Of a DNA stretch of 53,409 nucleotides, positions 5,832 to 13,361 are shown one piece after another. Both the position numbers and the translations under genes were made by a program. The notes under the pieces are model-generated. The model saw only the letters and a program-made list of their open reading frames with translations, searched no databases and was not told the origin of the DNA. The first letter of the stretch is position 1. The number at the start of each line of letters is the position of its first letter. Location of the stretch: positions 114,170 through 167,578 of the forward strand of contig NZ_AOJH01000027.1 of NCBI RefSeq assembly GCF_000337355.1, in the 5' to 3' direction. The DNA is from Halorubrum kocurii JCM 14978. Its GTDB lineage: Archaea > Halobacteriota > Halobacteria > Halobacteriales > Haloferacaceae.

Positions 5832-8309
5832 ATGCCACCCTGTACACTCTGTGACCTGCCGACCGGGAACGACCCCCACACCGCTCCCGACGTCGACGGC
5901 GAGTTCTGCTGTCGGGGGTGTCTCGCCGTCGAGCGCTCGCTCGGCGACGCCGAGGGGATCGACGGCCTCGACGACGTCGAGGAGCGCCGACCGGACGCGG
6001 TGCCGGACGACGAGTTCGAGGGCGAGACGGCGTTCCTCCACGTCGACGGGATGCACTGCGCCACCTGCGAGTCGTTCTTAGAGATGACGGCGGGCGAACA
6101 GCCCGGGGTCGCGGCCGCGGAGGCGAGCTACGCCACCGACACGATCCGGGTCGACTACGACCCCGACGCGGTCGGCGCCGACGAGCTCCCCGACCGGCTC
6201 TCTGTCGCCGGGTACTCGGCGAGCCACCGCGCGGACCCGGAGTCCGAGGGCGACGACGCGGTCGTCCGGTTCCTGATCGGCGGCGGCTTCTTCGGGATGA
6301 TGGCGATGCTGTGGTACGTCGTCTTCCTGTATCCCACCTACTTCGGCTACGACCCCTTCCTCGATCTGGGCGGGGTCTCCGGGCTGTACCTGTTCACGCA
6401 GATATGGGTGTTCGCCTCGATCGTCCTGTTTTACACGGGCTACCCCATCCTGCGCGGCGCCTACGTGAGCCTTCGCGCCCGGCAGCCGAACATGGACCTG
6501 TTGGTGTCGCTCGCGGCGGTGAGCTCGTACGCCTACAGCACCCTCGCGATGTTCCTCGGCCGGACCGACCTCTACTTCGACGTGACGATCGCCGTCATCC
6601 TCGTGGTCACCGCCGGCAACCACTACGAGTCGCTGATAAAGCGGCGCGCGACCGGCGCGCTGTCGGAGCTGACGACGGCGACCGACCGAGAGGTTCGGAC
6701 CGAGGCCGGCGAGACGGTCGCGGCCGAGGCGGTCGAGCCAGGCGACCGCCTGCTCGTGCGTCCCGGCGAGCGCGTGCCGTTCGACGGGACCGTCGTCGAC
6801 GGGAGCGCCGCGGTCGACGAGGCCTTGGTCACCGGCGAGTCGCTCCCGGCGACGAAGCGCGAGGGCGACGAGGTCCGTGGCGGGACCGTCGTCACCGACG
6901 CTCCGGTGGTCGTCGCGGTGGGCGAGGACGCCGAGAGCACCCTCGACACGCTCGTGCGGATGCTGTGGGAGATCCAGAGCTCGCGGTCCGGGATCCAGCG
7001 GCTCGTCGACAAGCTGGCGACGGTGTTCGTCCCCCTCGTCGTCGCGGTCGCGGTCCTCGCATCCGGGGCGACGCTCGCGCTCGGCGCCGCGCCCGTCGAG
7101 GCGGCGCTGGTCGGGCTCACGGTGCTCATCGTCTCGTGCCCCTGCGCGCTCGGGCTCGCGACCCCCCTCGCGGTCGCGGCCGGGATCCGGGACGCGGCCC
7201 GGCGGGGGATCGTGATCGTCTCGGACGCCGTCTTCGAGGAGGCCGCCGACGTCGACACGGTCGTGCTCGACAAGACCGGGACCCTCACCGACGGGGAGAT
7301 GCGGCTGCTCGACACCGAGACGGACGGGTCGGACCCGGACACCGTCCGGAAGCGAGCCGCGGCGCTGGAGCGCGCCTCGGTCCACCCGATCGCGGAGGCG
7401 ATCGTGGCCGGAGTGTACGGTGAAGAACCCGAACCCCGTGCGGCGGCCGACCGTCCCTCCGCGGCGACCGACGGCGGCACGGCGGTCGACGACGGGACGG
7501 CGCCTGATGATGCCGAAGCCCCCGAGCGTGCCGACGGCGACGCGCCGACCGCGACCGAGCCGTCACCCGCCGCCGCGGACGTGACGGTCACGGACAAGGG
7601 CGTCTCCGGTCGGATCGAGGGCGACGTGGTCGTCGTCGGTCACCGCTCGCTGTTCGCTGACGATGAGTGGACCGTGCCATCGTCGCTCGACGCGGCCGGC
7701 ACGGAGGCCCGTGAGGCCGGTCTCGTCCCGACGTACGTCGGCTGGGGCGGTGCCGTCAGGGGGGTGCTCGTCGTCGGCGACGAGGTGCGGGACGGCTGGG
7801 AGTCGGTCGTCGACGAGCTGGCGGCGGACGGGCGCCGGGTCGTCGTGCTCACCGGCGACTCGCCGGCCGCGGCCCGACAGTTCGAGGAGCACCCCGCCAT
7901 CGACGAGACGTTCGCGGAGGTCCCACCCGAGGCGAAGGCCGAGACGGTCCGACGGCTGACCGCGACCGAGCGCGTCGCGATGGTCGGCGACGGGAGCAAC
8001 GACGCGCCCGCGCTCGCGGCGGCGGACATCGGGATCTCCGTCGCGAGCGGGACCGATCTGGCGGCCGACGCCGCCGACGCGGTCCTGCTGGAGGACCGCC
8101 TCTCGGCGATCCCCGAGCTGTTCGCGGTCACCCGGGGGACGAACCGCCGACTCAAGCAGAACCTCGGGTGGGCGTTCGTCTACAATGCGGTCGCGATCCC
8201 GATGGCCGTCTCGGGGGTCCTCAATCCGCTGTTCGCCGCGGTCGCGATGGGGACGAGCAGCCTCCTCGTGGTGTCGAACTCCGCGCGTCCGGTTTATAAA
8301 GACGAGTAG
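5832..8309 (+). CDS. Copper-transporting P1B-type ATPase (CcoI/CopA-like)
   Basis: An 825-residue heavy-metal P-type ATPase. An N-terminal cysteine cluster (C4xxC7, C26, C27, C30) resembles the metal-binding domain found on CcoI/FixI ATPases, followed by an HMA domain with GMHCATC (C76, C79). The membrane metal site is C436-P-C438, the phosphorylated aspartate is D480 in DKTGT, and GDGSNDAPAL marks the hinge. CcoI-type pumps export Cu(I) for cytochrome oxidase assembly, which fits the adjacent ba3 oxidase genes and the heme synthase downstream. Between the conserved HP motif (SVHPIAEAI) and the rest of the nucleotide-binding domain lies a long acidic, Ala/Pro-rich insertion (about residues 533-580) probably disordered. 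Confidence 0.9.
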   Translation: MPPCTLCDLPTGNDPHTAPDVDGEFCCRGCLAVERSLGDAEGIDGLDDVEERRPDAVPDDEFEGETAFLHVDGMHCATCESFLEMTAGEQPGVAAAEASYATDTIRVDYDPDAVGADELPDRLSVAGYSASHRADPESEGDDAVVRFLIGGGFFGMMAMLWYVVFLYPTYFGYDPFLDLGGVSGLYLFTQIWVFASIVLFYTGYPILRGAYVSLRARQPNMDLLVSLAAVSSYAYSTLAMFLGRTDLYFDVTIAVILVVTAGNHYESLIKRRATGALSELTTATDREVRTEAGETVAAEAVEPGDRLLVRPGERVPFDGTVVDGSAAVDEALVTGESLPATKREGDEVRGGTVVTDAPVVVAVGEDAESTLDTLVRMLWEIQSSRSGIQRLVDKLATVFVPLVVAVAVLASGATLALGAAPVEAALVGLTVLIVSCPCALGLATPLAVAAGIRDAARRGIVIVSDAVFEEAADVDTVVLDKTGTLTDGEMRLLDTETDGSDPDTVRKRAAALERASVHPIAEAIVAGVYGEEPEPRAAADRPSAATDGGTAVDDGTAPDDAEAPERADGDAPTATEPSPAAADVTVTDKGVSGRIEGDVVVVGHRSLFADDEWTVPSSLDAAGTEAREAGLVPTYVGWGGAVRGVLVVGDEVRDGWESVVDELAADGRRVVVLTGDSPAAARQFEEHPAIDETFAEVPPEAKAETVRRLTATERVAMVGDGSNDAPALAAADIGISVASGTDLAADAADAVLLEDRLSAIPELFAVTRGTNRRLKQNLGWAFVYNAVAIPMAVSGVLNPLFAAVAMGTSSLLVVSNSARPVYKDE

Positions 8310-8348
8310 CGGGAGTACGGGAGTAGCGGACGCGAGGCCGTCAGTTCG

Positions 8349-8591
8349 TCACGCAGATGCACCGACGTACGGCCTGACGGCGCGCACGATGGCGTCCACG
8401 TCGTACTCGTCTTCCGTCTTGTCGAAGACGACTTCGCCGCCGGCGCGCACGACGAACACGCCGTCGTCGCCGGTCACCAACGCGACCTCGTCTACCTCCT
8501 CGCCGAACTGCTTGAGGACCGCCTCCGAGACGTCTTGCGCGCGATTCAACATGCCGCACGGGACGCAGTACTCGACTTCGACGCGGGTCAT
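8349..8591 (-). CDS. SelW/SelT/SelH-like (Rdx family) thioredoxin-fold protein
   Basis: An 80-residue protein beginning with a beta strand and CVPCGM (C9, C12), the CxxC redox motif position of selenoprotein-W-like Rdx proteins with cysteine in place of selenocysteine. The following helix, strand pair (GVFVVRAGGEVVFDK) and last helix match the small Rdx fold. The partner and substrate are unknown. It is convergent to the copper ATPase (39 bp apart) and lies downstream of the heme synthase with its own TATA box (CTTTTAAG, minus strand, 8618-8625) 26 nt before the ATG. Because it neighbours copper and heme assembly genes, a thiol-redox role in oxidase maturation is possible but unproven. Confidence 0.75.
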   Translation of the reverse strand: MTRVEVEYCVPCGMLNRAQDVSEAVLKQFGEEVDEVALVTGDDGVFVVRAGGEVVFDKTEDEYDVDAIVRAVRPYVGASA

Positions 8592-8714
8592 ACGCTCCCG
8601 GATTCGCGCCGAACGAACTTAAAAGCGCACCGCGAGCTCCCTCGCCGTCTCCTCCCTCGGCGACCCGCAGCTCCCATCCGTGCGCCTCGACGAGACGCGT
8701 CGGGCGCGCCGCGA

Positions 8715-10118
8715 TCAGACCACGAGCGCGTCGAACACGACGGCGAACAGCAGGAGTCCGAGGTAGGCGTTCGACGCGTGGAACGCGCGGAACGCCGCGG
8801 CCTCGGTCTGCTCGTAGTGAAGCCGGACGACCATCCAGAGGAACAGCGCGCCGACCGCGACGCCCACGACGGCGTAGAGCGCGCCGAGCGGCTCGGCGAC
8901 CGCCGCGAGCGCGACCGCGGCGACGAGCGTCGCGCCGAGGTACCAGACGATGTGCCGGCGCGTCGTCGTCTCCCCGCGGACCACGGGCATCATCGGGAAG
9001 CCGCCGCGCTCGTAGTCGTCCTTGTAGGCCAACGCGAGGTTGTAGAAGTGCGCGGGGGTCCACAGGAAGATGACCAGCGCGAGCAGCAGCCCGCCGCCGC
9101 CGACCTCGCCGGTCACCGCCGCCCAGCCGATGAGGGCCGGGAGCGCGCCGGCGGCCCCGCCGATAACGGTGTTCTGCACCGTGTTCGGCTTCAGGATGAG
9201 GGTGTACACGACGCTGTAGAACACGATCGCGACGAGCCCGAGCACCGCCGTCAGGGCGTTGACCGTCCAGAACAGGCCGACCGAGACGAGCGTGAGGGTC
9301 CCGCCGAACGCGAGCGCGTTGGGCACCGGCACGAGGTCGGTCGCCAGCGGGCGGTCGTTCGTGCGCTGCATCCGCTTGTCCACGTCGCGCTCGAGCACGT
9401 GGTTGAACGTCCCCGAGGCGCCGATCGAGAGCGCGCCTCCGACGAGCGTCGCGGTGACGACGTACGGGGTGAACCCCTGCCCGCCGGCCAGCGCCATCGC
9501 GGCGGCGGCGACCAGACAGAGCAGCCACATCAGCCGCGGCTTCATCAGCCGGAAGTACGCCGCCGCGGTCGCCCGCACCCGGGGGACCGTCGCGGTCGGC
9601 ACGTCCGGCTCGGGCGCGTCTTCGACCGGCGGGAGGTCGTCGGTCCCGGGTTGGAAGTCGACGGGCGCGTCGTCCGGATCGCCGGTCTCGGCCTCCAGCC
9701 ACCACGCGAGCCCGGCGAGCACGGCCGCGAAGATCCCCACGCCGAGGAGGAGGTGGAGGGAGCCGAGCGCGGCCGGGAGCCCGCCGACCGCGACGAGCGC
9801 GCCCACGCCGGCCTGCGCCGGGTACACGACAAGAGCGAGGGTGAGCGTCGCCCGGATCCGTCGGCTCGCGTCGTCTCGCCACGCAAGGGCGGCCGACAGG
9901 GCCACGAGGGTTCCGACGACGACCGCGAGCAGCCGGTGACCGAGCGCGATCCACCCGGCGGTCTCGTTGGGGAGCGCGGTCCCGTCGCCGCAGGCCGGCC
10001 AGCCCGCGCAGGCCGTGGCTGCCTCCGTGAGCGAAGTCGTGGCGCCGACGACGATGAGGAGGTACACGCCCATCGCCGCCGCCGCGAGAACTGCGGGGAA
10101 TCGGTCGGGTATCGTCAC
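8715..10118 (-). CDS. ctaB: Fused heme A synthase-like (CtaA) / heme O synthase (CtaB) protein
   Basis: A 467-residue membrane protein in two halves. Residues 1-145 form four hydrophobic helices of a COX15/CtaA-like half domain, with CAGWPACGDG resembling the exposed cysteine pair of CtaA and histidines in ALGHRLL and GSLHLLLG as heme ligands. An acidic soluble linker (146-180) leads to a full UbiA-type prenyltransferase (185-467) with the prenyl-diphosphate motif NHVLERDVDKRM and a second Asp-rich motif LAYKDDYERGG. CtaB farnesylates heme B to heme O; the CtaA half may oxidise heme O to heme A or bind heme. Proximity to the ba3 operon is consistent with heme supply for that oxidase. Confidence 0.88.
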   Translation of the reverse strand: MTIPDRFPAVLAAAAMGVYLLIVVGATTSLTEAATACAGWPACGDGTALPNETAGWIALGHRLLAVVVGTLVALSAALAWRDDASRRIRATLTLALVVYPAQAGVGALVAVGGLPAALGSLHLLLGVGIFAAVLAGLAWWLEAETGDPDDAPVDFQPGTDDLPPVEDAPEPDVPTATVPRVRATAAAYFRLMKPRLMWLLCLVAAAAMALAGGQGFTPYVVTATLVGGALSIGASGTFNHVLERDVDKRMQRTNDRPLATDLVPVPNALAFGGTLTLVSVGLFWTVNALTAVLGLVAIVFYSVVYTLILKPNTVQNTVIGGAAGALPALIGWAAVTGEVGGGGLLLALVIFLWTPAHFYNLALAYKDDYERGGFPMMPVVRGETTTRRHIVWYLGATLVAAVALAAVAEPLGALYAVVGVAVGALFLWMVVRLHYEQTEAAAFRAFHASNAYLGLLLFAVVFDALVV

Positions 10119-10184
10119 TTAGACGCTGTTAGGTACCGATCCATATAGGTTCCGCGCTTCGCCGCATCGATCGCGGCTCTCCCG

Positions 10185-10670
10185 CTACTGCGGTCGCTCT
10201 CCCGTCTCGTCGCGGCGGTCGCGGTCGACGTCCCCGCCGTCGGTTCCGCGGCGTTCCAGGACCCGCTCGACGATATCTCCGCTGGAGAGGAGCTCGTCCT
10301 CGTACCGGGGGTCGCGGGCCGAGGCGCGCTCGACCCGACAGTCGATGTCACGCTCCGCGAGCGCGTCGGCGATGTCGGCCTCGTCGTGGTGCTGATCGAA
10401 CCCCAACACGATCACGTCGGGATCGAGCCGCTCGATGGGGACGAACACGTCCTCCGGGTGGCCGAGGTGCGCCTCGTCGACCGCGGCGAGCGCCGCGACC
10501 ATGTCGCGGCGCTGCTCCGCGCAGAGGATCGGCGCCGGCTTGTGCGTGACGTTGGTGCGGCGGGCGACGATGGCGTGAAGCTCGTCGCCGTGCGCCGCCG
10601 CGTCTTCCAGGTAGTGAACGTGGCCGGGGTGAAGCAGGTCGAAGGTCCCCTGCGCGACGACCCGGGTCAT
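10185..10670 (-). CDS. ribL: Archaeal FAD synthase (nucleotidyltransferase)
   Basis: A 161-residue cytidylyltransferase-fold enzyme. It opens with [18 protein letters not shown] containing the HPGH (residues 14-17) nucleotide-binding motif, then [10 protein letters not shown], and a terminal loop with the conserved phosphate-binding region. Archaeal RibL proteins of this size transfer AMP from ATP to FMN to make FAD. The ATG at 10670 was chosen because it starts right before the first beta strand and overlaps the upstream JAMM gene stop by 4 nt (ATGA); the longer in-frame reading to 10835 would run into that gene. The last 20 residues are a charged disordered tail. Confidence 0.85.
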   Translation of the reverse strand: MTRVVAQGTFDLLHPGHVHYLEDAAAHGDELHAIVARRTNVTHKPAPILCAEQRRDMVAALAAVDEAHLGHPEDVFVPIERLDPDVIVLGFDQHHDEADIADALAERDIDCRVERASARDPRYEDELLSSGDIVERVLERRGTDGGDVDRDRRDETGERPQ

Positions 10671-11188
10671 CGGAACCACGAGAGGAACCCGCCGTCGTCG
10701 CGCCGGTCTTCGCCGATCTCGCGGTCGATATCCTCCTGCGTGAAATCGAAGAAGTGCTCGTCGGGAACCGCCACGTCGAGCACGTCGAGGGTGGTCTGGG
10801 TCCCCTCGTTGTCGAACGCCTTCCAGTCGCCCCACCCGTAGGGAGCGCCGGCGATGATGTGAACTCGTCCCTGGCCGAACGTCGCGAGGTCGGCGTCGCT
10901 CGGCCGGAGCACGCCGTTCGGGTGGGAGTGGACCGACCCGACCGCACGCATGTCGTTCGGCTTCATGTGCGTGCGAACGCTGGCGCTCGTCGGGTTCGAC
11001 TCCGTGCCCGGGATGACGAGCACGTCGGTGATCACCTGTCCGTCCCGATCGAGGTCGAGCTTCCGGGCGTCGTCCGCGCGGAGGAACCCCATGTACTCGT
11101 TGGGGTGGCTCTCCTCGCTCGCCTCGAGGACGAACTCCATGGTCTCCCGGGCGATCCCGAGGAGCTCGTCCGAGCGGAACAGTCGCAT
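10667..11188 (-). CDS. JAMM/MPN+ metalloprotease (desampylase-like)
   Basis: A 173-residue protein with a complete JAMM zinc site: Glu31 (in PNEYMGF), HSHP with His87 and His89, and SDAD placing Ser97 and Asp100. JAMM proteases of haloarchaea remove ubiquitin-like SAMP proteins from targets or from thiocarboxylate precursors; Haloferax has two such enzymes and this one, with a C-terminal extension of about 40 residues, resembles the longer type. The ATG at 11188 is used because the reading frame stays open far upstream only as an antisense artefact of the GC-rich RecJ-like gene. Translational coupling with FAD synthase (4-nt overlap) suggests joint expression, without an obvious functional link. 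Confidence 0.83.
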   Translation of the reverse strand: MRLFRSDELLGIARETMEFVLEASEESHPNEYMGFLRADDARKLDLDRDGQVITDVLVIPGTESNPTSASVRTHMKPNDMRAVGSVHSHPNGVLRPSDADLATFGQGRVHIIAGAPYGWGDWKAFDNEGTQTTLDVLDVAVPDEHFFDFTQEDIDREIGEDRRDDGGFLSWFR

Positions 11189-11383
11189 ACGAGAGGGGAG
11201 GGGCCGTCGCCCCATATGGATTCCGGACCGCGGGGCCGACGCCGTCGGCCTGTTCAGCACACGACCGTAATCGCGCGGCGACCGTGGCCGTACTTCTCCG
11301 GGCCGCGACCGGCGCAGCACGCCTCGACGGCGCCGGAGACGCGAGAGAACAGGCTTAACACCGGTCGTTCCCGATGACTGTCT

Positions 11384-13330
11384 ATGAGCGAGAACACCGC
11401 CGGGGATTCCGGCACGCGGGGCGATTCGAGCCCCGAACCCGACGCCGACGCGGCGGAGGGGGCGGTCGACGACCGGCCGACCGTCTACGACCTGGCACCG
11501 GACTGCACCCTCGAAGACGCCGAAGTCGACGCGCTGTACCACGCCGAAGTCAACGGCGTCGTCGATTACGGGATCTTCGTCGACGTCTCGGACGCCGTGA
11601 GCGGACTCGTCCACGAGTCGAATCTCGACGACGCCTACGCCGTCGGCGACCGGCTGATCGTCCGGCTGACCGAGGTGAAGGAGAACGGCGACGTGGCGTT
11701 CGACGACGTCGACCTCGACGACTACCGCACCGAAACCGTCGCGCACGAACCCGCCGTCTCCCGCGTCCGCGGGCTCGCGCCCGGAGACGAGGTCACCGTG
11801 GAGGGTGAGGTCGTGCAGGCGAAACAGACGGGCGGCCCGACGATCTTCGCCGTCGCAGACGCCTCCGGCGTCGTCTCGTGTGCCGCCTTCGAGGAGGCCG
11901 GCGTCCGAGCGTACCCCGAGGTCGCGGTCGGCGACATGGTCCACGTCAGCGGGACGATCGAGACCCGCGAGAACGCCCTCCAGCTGGAGGTCGACTCGCT
12001 GAAGCGGCTCCCCGAAGCGCGGGCGACCGCGGCCCGCGAGCGCTTCGAGGCGGCCCTCGACGAGCGCGCCGAGCCCGCCGACCTCGACCCCCTCGTCGAG
12101 TGGGAGGCGTTCGAGCCGATCCACGACGACCTCCGCGAGCTCGCGCGGCTGCTCCGGCGCACCGTGCTCTCCGGCCGCCCGATCCGCGTCCGGCACCACG
12201 CCGACGGCGACGGCATGTGCGCCGCGATCCCCGTGCAGCTCGCCCTGGAGAACTTCGTCCGCGACGTGCACGAGGACCCGGACGCGGCCCGGCACCTGTT
12301 CAAGCGGCTCCCGAGCAAGGCGCCGTACTACGAGATGGAGGACGTGACCCGGGACCTGAACTTCGCATTGGAGGGCCGCGCCCGCCACGGGCAGAAGCTC
12401 CCCTTCCTCCTGATGCTCGACAACGGCTCGACCGAGGAGGACGTGCCCGCCTACGAGAACCTCGCCCACTACGACATCCCCATCGCGGCCGTCGACCACC
12501 ACCACCCGGACCCCGAGGCGGTCGAGCCGCTCCTCGACGCCCACGTGAACCCGTACCTCCACGACGAGGATTACCGGGTCACGACGGGGATGATGTGCGT
12601 CGAGCTGGCTCGCCTGATCGACCCGTCGATCACCGAGGAACTCGAACACGTCCCGGCCGTCGCCGGGCTCTCTGACCGCTCGAAGGCGGAGACGATGGAC
12701 GACTACATCGCTCTCGCCGAGGGCGCCGGCTACGACAAGTCCGACCTGCTCGACATCGGCGAGGCGCTCGACTACGCCGCCCACTGGCTGCGTTACTCGG
12801 AGGGCAAGACACTCGTCAACGACGCCCTCAACGTGGGTTGCGAGGACGAGGTCCGCCACAAGGAACTGGTCGAGTTCCTCTCCGAGCGGGCCGACCGCGA
12901 CGTGCAGCGCCAGCTCGACGCCGTCGACGACCACGTCGAACACGAGCGGCTCGCCTCCGGCGCGCACCTCTACCGCATCGACCTCGACGAGTACGCCCAC
13001 CGGTTCACCTACCCCGCGCCCGGGAAGACGACCGGCGAGCTCCACGACACCCGCGTGCAGGAGACCGGGGACCCCGTCATCACCATCGGCTACGGTCCCG
13101 ACTTCTGCGTGCTCCGGTCCGACGGCGTCCGGCTTGACATCCCGAACATGGTGACCGAGCTGAACGAGGAGCTTCCCGAAGCGGGCGTCTCGGGCGGCGG
13201 TCACCTCGTCGTCGGCTCGATCAAGTTCGTGAAGGGTCGCCGGAGCGCGGTCATCGAGACGCTCGTCGAGAAGATGGCCGAAGCGGAGATCGACGAGGCG
13301 CTCTCGTCGACGGTCGCGATCGACGACTGA
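11384..13330 (+). CDS. RecJ-like DHH phosphoesterase with S1 and OB domains
   Basis: A 648-residue protein. Residues 1-35 are acidic and disordered, 45-115 an S1-type RNA-binding domain (NGVVDYGIFVDV, GLVHESNL), 120-215 an OB fold, and 225-648 a DHH/DHHA1 nuclease core. Catalytic motifs are HADGDGMCAA (about 270), LLMLDNGS (about 348) and the DHH triad AVDHHHPD (about 370); the C-terminal GGGH (SGGGHLVV) is the DHHA1 signature. Archaeal homologues are 5' to 3' nucleases linked to replisome (GINS) or RNA turnover; the added S1 domain favours nucleic-acid binding in RNA contexts. Transcribed divergently from the JAMM gene across a 195-bp spacer with a TATA-like CTTAAC about 30 bp before the start. 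Confidence 0.87.
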   Translation: MSENTAGDSGTRGDSSPEPDADAAEGAVDDRPTVYDLAPDCTLEDAEVDALYHAEVNGVVDYGIFVDVSDAVSGLVHESNLDDAYAVGDRLIVRLTEVKENGDVAFDDVDLDDYRTETVAHEPAVSRVRGLAPGDEVTVEGEVVQAKQTGGPTIFAVADASGVVSCAAFEEAGVRAYPEVAVGDMVHVSGTIETRENALQLEVDSLKRLPEARATAARERFEAALDERAEPADLDPLVEWEAFEPIHDDLRELARLLRRTVLSGRPIRVRHHADGDGMCAAIPVQLALENFVRDVHEDPDAARHLFKRLPSKAPYYEMEDVTRDLNFALEGRARHGQKLPFLLMLDNGSTEEDVPAYENLAHYDIPIAAVDHHHPDPEAVEPLLDAHVNPYLHDEDYRVTTGMMCVELARLIDPSITEELEHVPAVAGLSDRSKAETMDDYIALAEGAGYDKSDLLDIGEALDYAAHWLRYSEGKTLVNDALNVGCEDEVRHKELVEFLSERADRDVQRQLDAVDDHVEHERLASGAHLYRIDLDEYAHRFTYPAPGKTTGELHDTRVQETGDPVITIGYGPDFCVLRSDGVRLDIPNMVTELNEELPEAGVSGGGHLVVGSIKFVKGRRSAVIETLVEKMAEAEIDEALSSTVAIDD

Positions 13331-13361
13331 GCCTGTCTCACCGGTCGACTTTTAAACGCCG

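Noticed and set aside
10667-13204. 845-codon open frame on the minus strand continuing upstream of the JAMM gene
   Set aside because: Only its first part in coding order, the JAMM portion (10667-11188), has family motifs; the remainder is antisense to the RecJ-like gene and open only because GC-rich codons avoid stops.
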